Below, piece after piece: positions 15,829 through 28,512 of a stretch of 64,000 nt of DNA. The number at the start of each line of letters is the position of its first letter. Position 1 is the stretch's first letter. Made by a program: the position numbers and the translations under genes. Origin of the DNA: Portulaca oleracea. Taxonomy: Eukaryota; Streptophyta; Magnoliopsida; Caryophyllales; Portulacaceae. The notes under the pieces were generated by a model. The model ran no database searches. It saw only the letters and a program-made list of their open reading frames with translations, and was not told the DNA's origin. The DNA lies in the NCBI GenBank assembly GCA_029582165.1, contig CM055888.1:12964001-13028000 (forward strand). The letters are read 5' to 3'.

Positions 15829-16346
15829 CAGTATTGTAGCTGTATACGAGTGTTTATTATTTGAACTAATAATATCGATCCAAAGACGACCAAACGATAG
15901 TCACCTTTCGATCAATGTGTGCTTGAGTTGAAATGCTCGAACCCTATTAGAAATTTAGAAGAACAGCATGCAAAGGATTCTGCTGGAATCTCTATTCAGA
16001 TGTTGAACCCCTTGTTACTAAGCTTAGACAAGCCATTTTTGTATCACTATTATTCTCTTCTATTAATTATAATCAACGTAACTTGTCCTTCATCATAGTT
16101 TATCCCGTCCACCTTGGTGTATCTATCTAGGTACACCAAATGTATTGAAATGTATCAATTTTTCATGCGATGAATCTTTGTAAAAAATTTGATAACTTTA
16201 ACAAATATTGATAAATTTTGTAATAGTATTAATAAATTTTATAATTAATATTGATGATTATTTTAAAAAATTTAATGCTTGGGTCAGGTTGTGGTTCCAT
16301 TCGGACTTAAAGTCTCGGGTTAGTTTTACGAGGCCATAGAACCTAA
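15829..16346. other. Intergenic DNA, nothing recognised
   Basis: AT-rich DNA with no supportable gene. The right boundary is the TAA target site of a Tourist-like element. Confidence 0.4.
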
Positions 16347-16766
16347 GGGGGCGTTTGGTATGTGGGAGTTGGGAAGTGGGAATGAGAATACATAAATAGG
16401 TAATACAACTCCCATGTTTGTTTTATGGAATGAAAAAAAATGAGGAATTGGGAATGGGAATAGAGACTCTCAACTCCCACCACTCTATTACCCGGGGGAG
16501 GGGTGGTAATTGATACTGGGAATTCATAAATCATCTTAAATACCAATATTATCCTCGTACTTAATTAATATTACCAATACTACCTCACTCTATTCAAATT
16601 AATCAAGGATATTTTAGTAAATGTGTATTTATTTCCAATTCCACCTCTACTTTGAATTACCATGTAACAAACGAAGAGTTTGGGAGTTCATAAATTCATT
16701 CTTATTCTCATTCCTATTGTTAATTCCAATTCCCATTCTCATTCCCATTAGATACTAAACGGGCCG
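16347..16766. mobile_element. Tourist-like (PIF/Harbinger) MITE
   Basis: The ends GGGGGCGTTTGGTATGT and ACTAAACGGGCCG are inverted copies, flanked by TAA on both sides (16344-16346, 16767-16769). The GGG..GTTTGG end and the 3-bp TAA/TTA duplication fit Tourist-like MITEs. The interior repeats blocks of AATTCCCATTCTCATTCC in both orientations and has no coding region. Confidence 0.75.
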
Positions 16767-16769
16767 TAA

Positions 16770-17494
16770 ATGCTTATGGGCTAGTGTGACAATGAACATG
16801 TGTGATAGACTCAACTAGAAAACCTAAAATCAAAAGGCAAGAAATGAGCCACATTGTTCAAAGGTGTTATGGTCATAGAATAGTGGAGTTGGGGAGAATT
16901 TGGAGTTACTGTTACTATGGAACAACAAGGATTATGGATGTGTGCATGACAAGTTACGGACAGGATCACAGGGCTCATGTTGCTCCACAAACGCATGTAC
17001 CACCGCTTCCCTTGAACACCCCATTTAATACCAATTCCTCTATCACCTCACTAATCATTTTATTTACACTTGAAAACACTCTACAAATCCCCCCTTCCAC
17101 ACACCTCATCCACCCCATCACAAATTGGGATCATAACAATTTGATTTTAGCCTCTATTTGGCAAATAATTGTTAGACGACATTAGCTCCTGGTTGTTTAT
17201 CCATTGGAATCCTTCTCTTCATGCAATTATGTGTGTGGGAAGGCTGCCTATGTTTAGATCACCACAAACCTTGCATTACTACGGATTGTTCTTGTTGCAG
17301 TTGGTTGTTTACATTGGGTGTTTGTTATTTTAATTGTTTGAATTAGCTATTTGGAAAAAACAAATGTTTGGTGAGACTAACTGTTTTCAAAAATGATATT
17401 GGGTGAAATTTCATTTATATCCTTTGTCAATAATTTAAAATAATATGTATCAACTATTTAACTTGGGTATTTGCACACCACTTATATATTGTAC
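16770..17494. other. Intergenic DNA with a weak open frame
   Basis: A plus-strand frame at 16802-17185 (127 residues) is open but has no recognisable domain, and its composition is that of non-coding DNA. No transposon end was identified with confidence. Confidence 0.35.
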
Positions 17495-17497
17495 TTA

Positions 17498-17982
17498 CAG
17501 TCTGTTTGGTTATTAGAGGGGGAGGGAAGGGGAGAGGAGGGAATGAGAGGGGAGGGAATGAGAGAGGATCTATTTCTATTTTGTTTGGATTATAAGTGGG
17601 GGAACGAAAGGTAAGAGGAGTTAATTATTGTGTTTGGATTAGAAAAAGGAGGGAAGGAGGGGACGGGAGAAAAATGTAGTTACTATATTAATAAAGTTAT
17701 TTTTTTTAAATGCATAATGAGTTTTCCTCCCCTCCGTTAACCCTCATATCAGAGGTTAATAAAAAGGGGGGGGTTAATGGAGGGGAATGGAGGTAAATGG
17801 TTCCCCTCCCCTCCGTTAACCCTCATATCGGAGGTTAATAAAAAGGGGGTTAATGAAGGGGAATTGAGGCAAATGGTTCCCCTCCCCTCCCCTCCTATTT
17901 ATTTTTCCAAACAAGGGTAGAGGGGGTTATTTGATATTATTCCCCTCCCTTCCCCTCCTATAACCTCTATCCAAACAGACTC
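17498..17982. mobile_element. Tourist-like MITE with duplicated interior
   Basis: Inverted ends CAGTCTGTTTGGTTATTAG and ATCCAAACAGACTC are flanked by TTA on both sides (17495-17497, 17983-17985). The interior carries two copies of a block of about 70 bp containing CTCCGTTAACCCTCATATC and GGAGGTTAATAAAAAGGGGG (about 17725-17795 and 17800-17870). No coding capacity. Confidence 0.75.
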
Positions 17983-17985
17983 TTA

Positions 17986-18574
17986 GGCATGACATTCATA
18001 TCTAAATCCGAAGCAAATACGTTCCAATTCGATACTAGAAAGTTGATCCTAATATGACAAAAAAATATACGATAGTGAACAACAACAACAACAACAACAA
18101 CTACTACCACAACAACAACAACAACAATAACAGTTATGCCTTTTTAGGCCATTTTACATTCACTATTTACTCTAAACTCTAATTTTCCCGAACAAATATT
18201 TTTTTGCAAACAACTGCTTTAACAACTATACGCTACTGCAACAACTATCCGCTACCTAATCTGTTTTTTCTGCCAAACATGGCCTAAATAGAAATGGAAG
18301 TAATACAATATTTCGAATAAAACATAAACCTTGCACACTTAAGCGCAAGATCCTGAACCGCACATACCCACATAAAATAATTAGCTGGATACATTAAGCA
18401 TGAACAATTAACCTTCCATAACCCACAAATCTCAATCAAACAAGATGATATAATAGCACCCACGGCTAAAAGGAATATGTCACCGTCGTCTTCCATTCCC
18501 ACATCAATTAAACTCTTCTCCTTAAGCTTTGAAAGCGGGAAACCTGGAGAAATCAGCTCTGTATGTATATATAT
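17986..18574. other. Intergenic DNA with a CAA microsatellite
   Basis: A CAA-rich tract lies at 18078-18130. A possible transposon end, CCAAACATGGCCTAAATAG, is near 18272-18290, but I could not find its partner. Nothing else is supported. Confidence 0.4.
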
Positions 18575-18719
18575 ATATTTTTTTTGGAAAATTTATAAGA
18601 ACTTTCCATTACTGAAACTGATTTGTACAAAGCTACTCTAGGCATACCTAGAGGGGTTTAACAACCCAAGACAAAAGACCAAACACCACCCCAAACAAAA
18701 CCATAATTACATCAAAAAA

Positions 18720-20651
18720 TCAAGAAAGACGATATCTAATGTCATTCACAATGAAGCCCACAATACACTCCAAGCTACGCTCCTGGTTATGGAACGCACG
18801 AAGATTTCTTTCAAGCCAAAGGTAGTAGACTGTAGTTGAAATACCCAAACCCATCTTATGGCAAATCTTCCTGGGCATATTCACACAAGCCTCCAGCCAG
18901 TTCTCCCAATCTAAAGTAGCATCGAAAACAGAGCTCAAAACAATTACCCCAACCTGTCTAGAGACATAACACCCATAGAACAGGTGAGAAACTGATTCCT
19001 CCTCCATCTTGCATAGAAAACAACAAGCAATAAAAGAAAATTTGTGTACTTTGAGGCCATTCCAAATAAATTGGAACCAATCTACTCTATCACCATGATC
19101 TTTTAAGTAACGGTAATCCTCCTGGATAGTATAAGATCTATTCTGAGCAACGAGATCATGAAATAGACCAATCAATTCATCTCTCACATGAACTAATTTC
19201 CTCCAGTACCAACTATTGTTTTGCTTGATTGAACAATCCCAAATAGATTGTCTCTTAAGGTAATGATGATGTATCCATTTGACCCAAAGAGATTCCTTGT
19301 CAATTATCAATTGCTATAATAAGTTCCCCAAAGCTGCTGAATTCCAAGCATGAGGATATCTGATATTTAGACCACCTTCCGGCTTTGACAAACAACAAAT
19401 AGACCAAGCAATAGGGGGAGCTTTCCTCTGATTATTACCCCATAGAAATGATCTATAAATCTGAATCATACTATCCAAGATGGATTTAAGTAAAATAAAG
19501 ATTTGAGACCAATAAGTATGGATAGCCATCAACATACTATTCACTAGCTCCAATCTGCCAACATCAGTCAACCTACGCACAGCCCAACCTTGAATCCTCT
19601 TAGTCATTTTCTCCAATAGTATTGCACAGTCATTCCTATTCAACCTTGTAGGTTTAACAGGAACACCAAGATATCTAATAGGGAGATTCTCTTCAACAAA
19701 ACCAGTAATCCCCAAAATTTCAACCTTTGTGTTGTCATCAACACCAGCAAAAATGATACTAGATTTAGCCTTGTTAGGAAACAGGCCAGTACAATCAGAG
19801 AAATGCGATAAGGCAGAAACAAGAAGTTGCAAACTATAAGGATCACCATTGCAGAATACAAGAAGATTATCAGCAAAACATAAGTGGGCCAACTTGGAAG
19901 ACTTACAATGTTAGTGGAATTTGAAAAGATCACTAGAAGTAGCCTCCTTTATAGCTTTTCCCAAGTAGTCCATAATCAGCACGAAAAGTAAGGGGGAGAT
20001 AGGGTCGCCTTGTCTCAAACCCCTACCACTTTGAAAGAAACCATAGGAGCTTCCATTCACACCAACAGAGAAAGTGGCAGAAGAAATGCAAGCCATAGTC
20101 CATTTGATAAACTGCAAAGGAAAATTCAGAGCCAATAGAAGTTGTTCAAGAAACTTCCAGTCCACAGTGTCATAGGCTTTCTGGATATCAATTTTGATTA
20201 AACAACTGGGCTTTACTCCTTTCCGATTATACAACTTTACAATGTCCTCCGCTATTAGAATGTTGTGCAAAATAGATCTTTCATGAACAAAAGCGGATTG
20301 AGAGATATCCACTATATCTGGAAGAACCAACTTCAATCTATTGCAAAGGATTTTAGTAATAGCCTTATATAGAACATTGCAACATGAAATAGGCCTCAAA
20401 TCCCCTACCACTTTTGGATTATTAACCTTAGGAATGAGAGCAAGCAAAGTAGTATTAACTAGGGGTGGAAGAAAAATCCGGAATCGACACACCGAACCGG
20501 AAACCGGATAAAAAAACCGGGAACGGGCAACACCGAACCGGTTTAAAAATCCGGTGCACCGCACCGGAAAAACCGGATACTAAACGGGGCGGTTCCGGTT
20601 TGGGATATTCACACTGACAGGGAACCGACACCGCACCGTTAATATAATTAA

Positions 20652-20711
<60 letters not shown>

Positions 20712-22655
20712 TAAAAAAAATTCTACCCAAAAATTAATACAAAAATAATATAAATTAACTAGTTAAAAAAAATAAAGAACATTAGGTGTTAATGTGTTAT
20801 TGGGCTTATGTATGGGCTAGTAAATTTGGCTCTTTGGCTCACACTCGGTCCTCACAGTCTCACTACACTGACTGTCGAGTAATGGCCAAAGGGGAATTGA
20901 GCAGTGACTCTAGTGAGCACAGCAGCCCAACATTCCAGCAAGCTATTAAATTTGGCTCTTTGGCTAGTAAATTAGGTGTTAATGTGTTTTTTTTTATTAA
21001 ATAGAGATTTTTTGATGTTTAATAGAAATTTATGCGGTTCCGATTCACCGATGAAACCGCATCGTTAAAGCCGGTGCACCGGTTTTTAAAAACCAGGTGA
21101 TTCGGTTCCGCTCCGTTTCATCCAGACACGTTTCATCCGCTTGCCAAGACCGAAACCGCACCGCATCGTTTCCACCCCTAGTATTAACCTCCTTCAATAG
21201 CTTCCCAGTAGAGAAGAAATCCAGAATAGCTTTACAGACATCATGGCCAATAATAGACCAAGACTTCTTGAAAAAAGTAACATTGAACCCATCAGAACCT
21301 GGACTTTTCTTCCCATTCATTGCAAAAAATACATCTCTGATTTCCTTTGCAGTAATAGGAGCACATAAAATCGATTGATGTTCTGCAGTGACCATATTAC
21401 CATGTTGGATAGTACTCCACTTGACTCTGCTAATACACTTCTTTTCAGCAAAAAAAAAACTATCAGAATGAGATGCCAAATAATTTCCAATATCATCAGG
21501 TTCAAGTAAAACAGAACCATTACCATCTTTAATGCTTACCACCTTATTTTGATAAGATTTGGCCTTCAAAACAGAATAGAAGAAAGCAGAGTTCTGATCA
21601 CCATGATGCAACCAATCAAACTTGGTTTTTTTGCTTCAACAGTTTAGCAGCATTAGACAGAGAAGTCAACTATGCCTTCTTAGCTTCTGATTCGGCAGCA
21701 AATAATTCAGCAGTAGGATTCAAGTGTAAATCCTTTTGAATGGTAGTCAAGGCAACATACTCATTTTGAGTTTTTGCAAAAATATCACCATACTTCGATT
21801 TATGCAGTTTCTTCAATGGAGATTTCAGTCCTTTCAGTTTAAAGACAAGAGAGAACATAGGATGGCCCTTGACATCAGTAGACCAATTCTCGGAGACAAT
21901 CTTTATAAATCTTTATCATCGGCCTACATATCACAAAATAAAAATCTCTTGCAAATCTTCTTGGGAAACTTACAAAGCATAATGTGTAAAGGACAATGAT
22001 CAGAGCAACCTTCATCCATTACATGATAAAAGATGTCAGAGAAGATAGTGAGACCTTCAGAGTTAATCAGAACTATGTCAATGCAAGAAAAGATCCTACT
22101 ATTATGCCAAGTAAACCGATGACCAGTGGACTTAACCACATTCAATTGATTACCATTCAAAAAATCCTGAAAATCTTGAACATCCTGAACTGTCACAACA
22201 TTCCCACCAATTCTTTCATCAATATACAGGAGATGATTGAAATCACCAGCAAGTAACCACGATTCACAGACAGAAGAAGCAATATTGGACAGAGAAGACC
22301 ATAGTTGCAATCTTGCGGACATATCATTATCACCATAGACAAAAGTAACCAGAAAAGAAGTATTACCATGAGTAATTCGACAATGAATGAATTGTCTATG
22401 AGAATATTCACATTAAACCTCCACTGGATGCCTCCATAAGATCCAAATTTTGCTCCTTTGAGTGCTCGATGCATTATGTAGTAGATGCCAATGGTGACCC
22501 AAATTCCTTTTGATTTCCTCGCAATTCTCCAGCAAAACTTTGGTCTCCAACAAACCCACAAGAGAGACTTTATTCTGAAACAAAAAAGCTTTTATACCTT
22601 CCTGTTTCCTAGGGTCATTCAGACCCCGAACATTCCAGCAGAAGAAACTATCCAT
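18720..22655 (-). pseudogene. LINE ORF2 (endonuclease and reverse transcriptase), broken
   Basis: ORF2 supplies target nicking and reverse transcription. The start MDSFFCWNVRGLNDPRKQE is the typical endonuclease N-terminus. AGDFNHLL and DEGCSDHCPLHI mark the rest of that domain (about 22320-21925). The polymerase part shows SPGSDGFNVTFFKKSW, LIPKVNNP, DLRPISCCNVLYK, KIDIQKAYD and GLRQGDPISPLLF. The catalytic box reads FADN instead of FADD, so the second aspartate is lost. A zinc-finger tail with LCKMEEESVSHLFYGC follows at about 19010. Several frame changes and the hAT insertion at 20460-21180 break the gene. Confidence 0.88.
20460..21180. mobile_element. Non-autonomous hAT element nested in the LINE
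   Basis: Terminal inverted repeats TAGGGGTGGAAG and TTTCCACCCCTA are flanked by an exact 8-bp duplication gtattaac (20452-20459, 21181-21188), diagnostic of hAT insertion. The LINE reading frame resumes on the other side. The subterminal regions repeat CCGGT/ACCGG and CCGCACCG motifs, as expected of transposase-binding sites. A TA microsatellite occupies 20656-20707. No transposase is encoded. Confidence 0.92.
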
Positions 22656-22837
22656 TATCAGTTGCTAAAGCATTAGTCCTACCATTGTTACCTTTCTCGA
22701 TGGGGGAAATAACAAGACAGTGATCTCCAACCATCACACACCCAGAGGAAGGAACATTAGAAGGACCACTTTTAGATGCTTTTTCAGATAATTTCTTCAT
22801 CTAACACACCCTTATTAGACTTCTTCTGAACCCATTT

Positions 22838-23781
22838 CTACTTTCCCTTTTTCTTCCTGCAATTCTCCATTTTATGGCCAAACATATGACATTCAGAGCA
22901 CACCACAGGCTTCCATTCATATTCAACAGCTTGCATACACACAAAATTATCTTCATCCATGAATGAAACTATTTCAGGGAAAGAACTATCAAGTCTGATA
23001 TTCACCAAGATCCTAGCAAAATTCATTAGGACTTTGTCTTTTGCGTAGAGATCAGCTTCAATAGGTTCACCCAATAAACTTCCAATTTTGCTCAGACCAG
23101 AACAGCTCCAGAACCTCCACTCTAAGTTTGGAAGTTTAACCCAAATAGGATAGTCGACACCACATCAGGACTAGTCGATTGACCTAGAGACCAAGCCTTC
23201 AAAGCCATGGGTTTCTTGTCAAAATATACCACTCTCCTGGCCAAAATCAAATCCTTAGCTTCAATAGAATGGCAACGAAAGATGAAAGTACCTTCAGATT
23301 TCCAAACTACTCTATCAAAACCCAACGACCCCCACATTCGAGTAGCAAAACTTTCAATGATATTCAATGGAGGATTAGCACCAATAACAAACCCCAATAT
23401 AGAAGATTCCCAGAAATTCAATTCAGACCTAGTATCATCACCTGTCAATTGATGCGTAGAAACACCATTAACAGAAAGAGGTTGGATGAAGTTCAACTTC
23501 ATCGGGCCTTGAACTTTGGTCGAGGACTTCTGTATTTCCACATCTTGACCCGAAGCAGATGATAACGGTGGTGAATCATCATCATTTGAAGGCTTTGCGT
23601 CAGGATTTGGAGTCACAAATACCTCTTCCAGAACAGAAGGAACAGCAACAATATTGGTATCAATAGATTCAGCTAGCGAAGAAGAATCCAGCTCCACCAT
23701 CGACGGGATCGAAGACTCACCGGACGGCAGGAGCTTCTTCTTCTTCCTTGACGAACGCTTTTTCCTTTTGTTTCGCCCCAT
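22838..23781 (-). pseudogene. LINE ORF1 (RNA-binding protein with CCHC knuckle)
   Basis: ORF1 proteins of plant L1 elements bind the element RNA. Translation starts with a Lys/Arg-rich nuclear-type segment ([18 protein letters not shown]). A DUF4283-like region follows, with GFVIGANPPLNIIESFATRMW. The CCHC knuckle is CSECHMFGHKMENC. A one-base frameshift near 23155 separates the frame ending in ILFGLNFQT from the continuing frame (IWVKLPNLEWRFW), and a stop follows KKKGK at 22838. The protein cannot be made intact. Confidence 0.8.
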
Positions 23782-23830
23782 TTTCGCCTGGAGAACAGAG
23801 CGAAATTATCGTGAAATTCATATCTGTATA

Positions 23831-23895
<65 letters not shown>

Positions 23896-23906
23896 GTATG
23901 TATATG

Positions 23907-23980
<74 letters not shown>
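23831..23980. repeat. Compound microsatellite (TA, TATG, GA)
   Basis: A TA run, then TATG units, a second TA run and a GA run lie next to each other just upstream of the LINE 5' end. Long Ile/Tyr or Arg/Glu frames across it are artefacts. Confidence 0.95.
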
Positions 23981-23981
<1 letters not shown>

Positions 23982-23982
23982 T

Positions 23983-25000
23983 AACATATCTCACTCTCGC
24001 TTTATTTATCACTCTTGGCTAGACAGGAATACGAGAATATATATTTGTGAAAAGGCATGGATAGGATGTTACGATTTGTTATTTCTGATTTCAAAGCTAC
24101 AGTAGAGGATTATCCAACTTCATTACAATCGGAGTTGGAGGTCTGTTTTCGTTTGAGGAAACAATTTAGCACCTTTCTTGTAGTCTCCAGGTATGCATGC
24201 ATAGAATGTGTGCATATATATACACTAGTAAGAAAAAAGCGCGCGATAAGTATATTATATGACAAAGCATAATTAGAGAACAAACATAAAGAAAAAGAAA
24301 GTATTCCTGTATCAACTTCAATTTAAAATCGTGTAAATTTTTGAAAAAAATAACTAATTTTGATAATGTGTAATACGAGTATTTACTATATGTTTTGAAA
24401 AATTTTCAAAGTTCTACACCTCTTCCCAACACTTTGCCAACCAATATTAGCGAAAAACTTACCTAACCTAAATCAACCATCCAAAAAACAAAGTAAATAA
24501 AATAATAAAACTATAGAATAAACATTCAAGTGGGTAAATTCATTAAATGTCATATGAACAATACCAACAACAATACTTAAAGCAAAGTAAGTGCAAAGTT
24601 CTAACATAGACATTAAGCAACTAAAATGAAGGATAAATAAATAAAATAATTAAGCCATAAAATAAACTCTCAACTTGGGAGTATTTGCTAAAATATCATT
24701 TGAATAGTAGTACTCTTTGTATTTTGAATAGTAAAAGTATATGTAAATTTTTTATTTAAGGATTGAAGTAAAATGAAACAAAATAACAAAAATCTTAGAA
24801 AATAACCCCTAAAGTTGAACAAAATTACCAAAATGCAATTGGAATAGTAAATGTGCATTTATAGTTTTTAATATTTAAGGATATATAAACCATTTGCTAC
24901 ATACTACTATATGACATAGAAATAGGGGAAATTTAGCGAAATATTTTACTTTAGTCCATTACAATCCAAGTTGAAACAATAATCGTTTTTTCAACTATCT
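23983..25000. other. AT-rich intergenic DNA
   Basis: No reading frame or RNA gene can be supported. The short frame at 24057-24272 has no domain. Confidence 0.4.
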
Positions 25001-25220
25001 AGATCATGGACATTACACCCCGCAAAGTGATGTTACAAAAGGATACCCTGTACAAAGAGCAATATTGGGGTCATTTCACAAAAGGCAATCTACTAGCATT
25101 GTACCCAAAACCCTATTGCTATGTCAGATTCTACCCAAAAGAACATTACAATGTCAGATTCTACTTCCCAGTTCCCAGCAGGTGGGGGTTCTACAAAAGT
25201 GTACCAAGGTTGTTGTGGCT
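25001..25220 (-). other. Probable 3' UTR of the PHD/Myb gene
   Basis: It directly follows the TGA at 25221-25223 on the minus strand and contains two copies of GTAGAATCTGACAT. The plus-strand frame at 25006-25353 overlaps it and is judged spurious. Confidence 0.4.
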
Positions 25221-28200
25221 TCATTTGACTTTGGGAGTTCTGGTAAGATTCCTCCATTTGTCCTTCAGATCAACAGGTGTTCTGCCTTTCTGGAACACAG
25301 AGCTCCCATATTGCAGAATTTCTCTCCATGGAATGGGTTTATTATCCCCTTGAAAGAACTTTTCAACCCCTTCCTGCAGCAAAGCAAGAGTGCTATTGAT
25401 CAAGACAGAAATATTCATACAACAATTTTATACTATATCAGATATTACTAAACAACTCCTCTTATCTGTGATGGTAAGACCTTAAAAAATTAAGTATGGT
25501 GATAGCTAGCTAGTACCTTTAATATTGCTTCCTCCTCAGGTGTCCACTTTCGCCTGGGTGGTTTAAATACAGGAACTTCTCTGCAGAGCCACACGATTAT
25601 TTGGAATTTATTCTACATCTAACGGTTTTTTGAACAATTAACAACAGCTTGCAGACTGCACGCATTATTAACCGAAAAGGACAGGTACCCAGTAGAAATA
25701 ATTTATCAAGAGCAAAACAAGCAATCGGACTGCATTGTTGCTAAGTGCTAATACAAACCATCTTGTCAATTTTATACGACATGAACGATCACCATTTGCC
25801 TGTAAATGATTTTCCCTCAGACAGTTTGAACGAAGCAAGGAACATAAAGGAAGCCAGCCAGTGGAACAGCAGCAGGGAACAAAAAAGGAAAGGGAACAAA
25901 ATTATGCAGATAGTTAATAACCTATTTTTCTAACCCACTACATTCACAAAACTAACAAAAAAGTAAACAAGATCCCAGAAACAACAAGAACATCAGAGAC
26001 TACTGATAGAAGACAAAAAACATCTACATTGACATAGCCAAAGTTAAGGATTATGAGTACCACTTGCAACACAGAAAACAGAGCACATCAGCACCAGCAA
26101 AATCTACCTTATGGGAGTCGGAGACAATACAGAATCCTTAGCCTTTTGCTTCTCACTTTCTGACGTTCCATCAGCACTGCTAATTGACTCAGAGGAGGCG
26201 ACATCCTCATCGAACTCAGCAGCTTGATGCCCAGCAGGCTCCCCCGTCCTTTTCGGGTCGTCGCTTTTCTGACTGGTTTCAGTGATCTTCTCATTCGCAT
26301 GGGAAGGATTACCAACAGTTTCCTGATCATGTCCAGGATTTAGGATTCTGATTGTGTTTCTTGCAAGCTGGATCATTATTTCCGCCCCTTGTTGGTCACG
26401 CACAGAAACATTATCCGCAGCAGCTACGAACGCATTTTCAGCTGCACCGGTAGGAAAGATTGGAACTTCTGGCTGCTTATTTTTCAAACTCCTGAGCTGA
26501 TGATGATTAGCCGCTGGGGTTGCAACCTTGTCATTGTTTTTCTGTTCAGTTGTTTTGTTGATACCTTGCCTTTGCATGTTAACATCATCCCTTGATGCCA
26601 TCATGGAGTCAGGTTCTGCCTGACAACCAACTTTACCTCCAATAAATAGAGATAAATCTTTTCTTGCTAGGGACACTTTTTCCTTTGCTCTTACATACTC
26701 AGAAATGGCTCGTGAATATGCACAAAAGGGGCAGTAAAACTTGCCTTCATCATCAAAGCTGACTGAGACACCCAAGCAGCCCTTATGGAAAGCTAAGGGA
26801 CATGCAGTAGCTCCACAAATTAACAACTCGCCAGCTTTATTACACTTCATACAATGGTTTATCTCAGTCTCAGTCAATATAGGGGAACCATCAGGGAGGA
26901 TGCTTGGAGAATTAAAGAAGGTCAGCATCTTCTTGGCAACATCAGTCTCCTTGGGCTTATGCCTATCATCATCATGTAATGTTCGAGGTTGATTATCAGA
27001 ACGAGCATTACCGTTTCTGAGATCACCCAAAATTAACCTGTTGGATATCTCATTGCCATTTCGACTTGCACTTGGGAGTTGATGATTCTCAGCACCTTTG
27101 GAAGCGTTAGTACCACTGCCATCACAAGAAACCAGAGGCTGTTTCTGAGGCTGCTTATCCAATTTAAGCTTTTTCACCGGGGTTTTATGATTGTCCGTAA
27201 CATATCCGGTATTGTCAACCCCTTGGACCTCATAATTACTTCTACCGCCCGTAGGGAGTGGTGAATTTCCATTTGGTAAACTGGCTTGTTCAAGCTGATC
27301 ACTAGATCCAATTTTCGCTGTATCTTCATTCTCTTCTGCTGGTACTGTATCACCACCAGAATAATTTTCATTCACACTTGGAAAGCTGGGTACTGAATCA
27401 GCTGCACTGCAAGGAATTCCACTGCAAGGGATAGATGCAGCACGACGAAATGGATGTGCAAGCTCAAGTTCCTTCTGTGATGGAAGGGTGCCTTCTACAA
27501 TCATACTCTTAATCTGCTCATTGAAAAATAGATACAGAAATTACTGTACACTCAGGCAATTTCTCTCTGAAATCAGCCAATAGAGAAAGAAAAGCTTGCA
27601 TACCATTTCTAAAGTGCATTTAGGCTGGCTGGCTTTCTTAAGCGCAAGAAATGTCTGAACATCCCTTTTTAATTCATCGGATGCATCCTTTTGCAGATCA
27701 GAGCCTGAACCCTGTAAAATCATAAATGGTATTTACTAGAAGTCACATTGAAGGAGTACCCGATTCCGATTTCAAACTCATACCAAGAAATTCTCTCTAA
27801 TGAGCAGAAGGGCAGTGCAGCGGTTAACCCTAAGCTGCTGCAAGATTAATAGTTTTGGATTCTAGGTAAAACATTCATTTGCTTATTACTCCGCAGAAGC
27901 AAGAACAGAGATCACTGTGAAGAGAGATTTTGCTATAGTCTACTGTAATCAAGGCTCAAATTTCAGATTACTCCCAATACACATTTTCTAGCTCTCAGAT
28001 AAAAGCAGTCACATTGAAGTAGAATGCTTGCCTCTAATCAGATGTAGCTTTCCCTAACATTCAAGCCTAGAGCTAACTCATGATCTGAGTAGAAAACGCA
28101 AGCAAATCATTTGATTCACTGAAAGTCACCTCACACAACACGCGTTGAAGAACATCTTCACACTTATCCAAGGCAGCAAACCCAGCGTTCGATGCGCACA

Positions 28201-28512
28201 ATGTAGGATGATCATCTTTCGATCCAGTGGAACCACCAAAAGCTTCCTCCAAACACCTCAAAGCAACTGCTTCCCTTGCTGCTTCACCCGATTTACCTGA
28301 CGGCGGCGGAAGGGTCGAAACCAAATCTGCACAAAACAAACTAAAAATTGAGACCCACCTCCAGACAAACATTAACAACTAAAAGGGATGGATATTTAAC
28401 TGTGCAACAAGGTCTCACCACGCAAAAGAGAAACCCCAATGTCCTGAGACCTGGCTAGGGCTTCAATAACCCAAGAACATGCCAGTGCAGAAGCAGAAAC
28501 TTCTTCTTCCAT
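25221..28512 (-). CDS. PHD-finger and Myb/SANT domain protein (six exons)
   Basis: Spliced from minus-strand exons 28512-28419, 28326-28130, 27711-27604, 27513-26108, 25580-25517 and 25373-25221. Every border is GT/AG and phases agree, giving 673 residues. The N-terminus (MEEEVSASALACSWVIEALA) is helical. A PHD finger of the C4HC3 type lies at about 354-400 (CMKCNKAGELLICG, then ACPLAFHKGCLG, then FYCPFCAYSRA), a fold that usually reads histone H3 tails. A Myb/SANT domain closes the protein at about 611-668 (RRKWTPEEEAILKEGVEKF, IPWREILQYG, RTPVDLKDKWRNL), matching the telobox-type domain of plant telomere-repeat-binding proteins. The middle is Ser/Asn-rich and probably disordered. A nuclear chromatin or telomere-type DNA-binding role is inferred from the domains. 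I do not assign a gene symbol. Confidence 0.88.

Larger units (their letters stand above)
18575..23822 (-). mobile_element. L1-type LINE retrotransposon, decayed, with a nested hAT
   Basis: Read on the minus strand it has the plant L1 layout: ORF1 with a CCHC knuckle (23781-22838), then ORF2 with endonuclease, reverse transcriptase and zinc-finger tail (22655-18720), a short 3' UTR and an A-rich end at about 18582-18575. A hAT element (20460-21180) splits ORF2. Frameshifts and stops make it inactive. Similar TCTGTAT-plus-TA tracts at 18558 and 23823 may be the target duplication, but TA repeats blur the ends. Confidence 0.85.

Noticed and set aside
15516..15839. 107-residue frame with a duplicated half
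   Set aside because: The duplication is simply the two LTRs of the TRIM; it is non-coding.
23654..24022. Frames rich in Ile/Tyr and Arg/Glu
   Set aside because: Created by the TA and GA microsatellites.
25006..25353. 115-residue plus-strand frame
   Set aside because: It overlaps antisense to the last exon and 3' UTR of the PHD/Myb gene, whose Myb motif is unmistakable.
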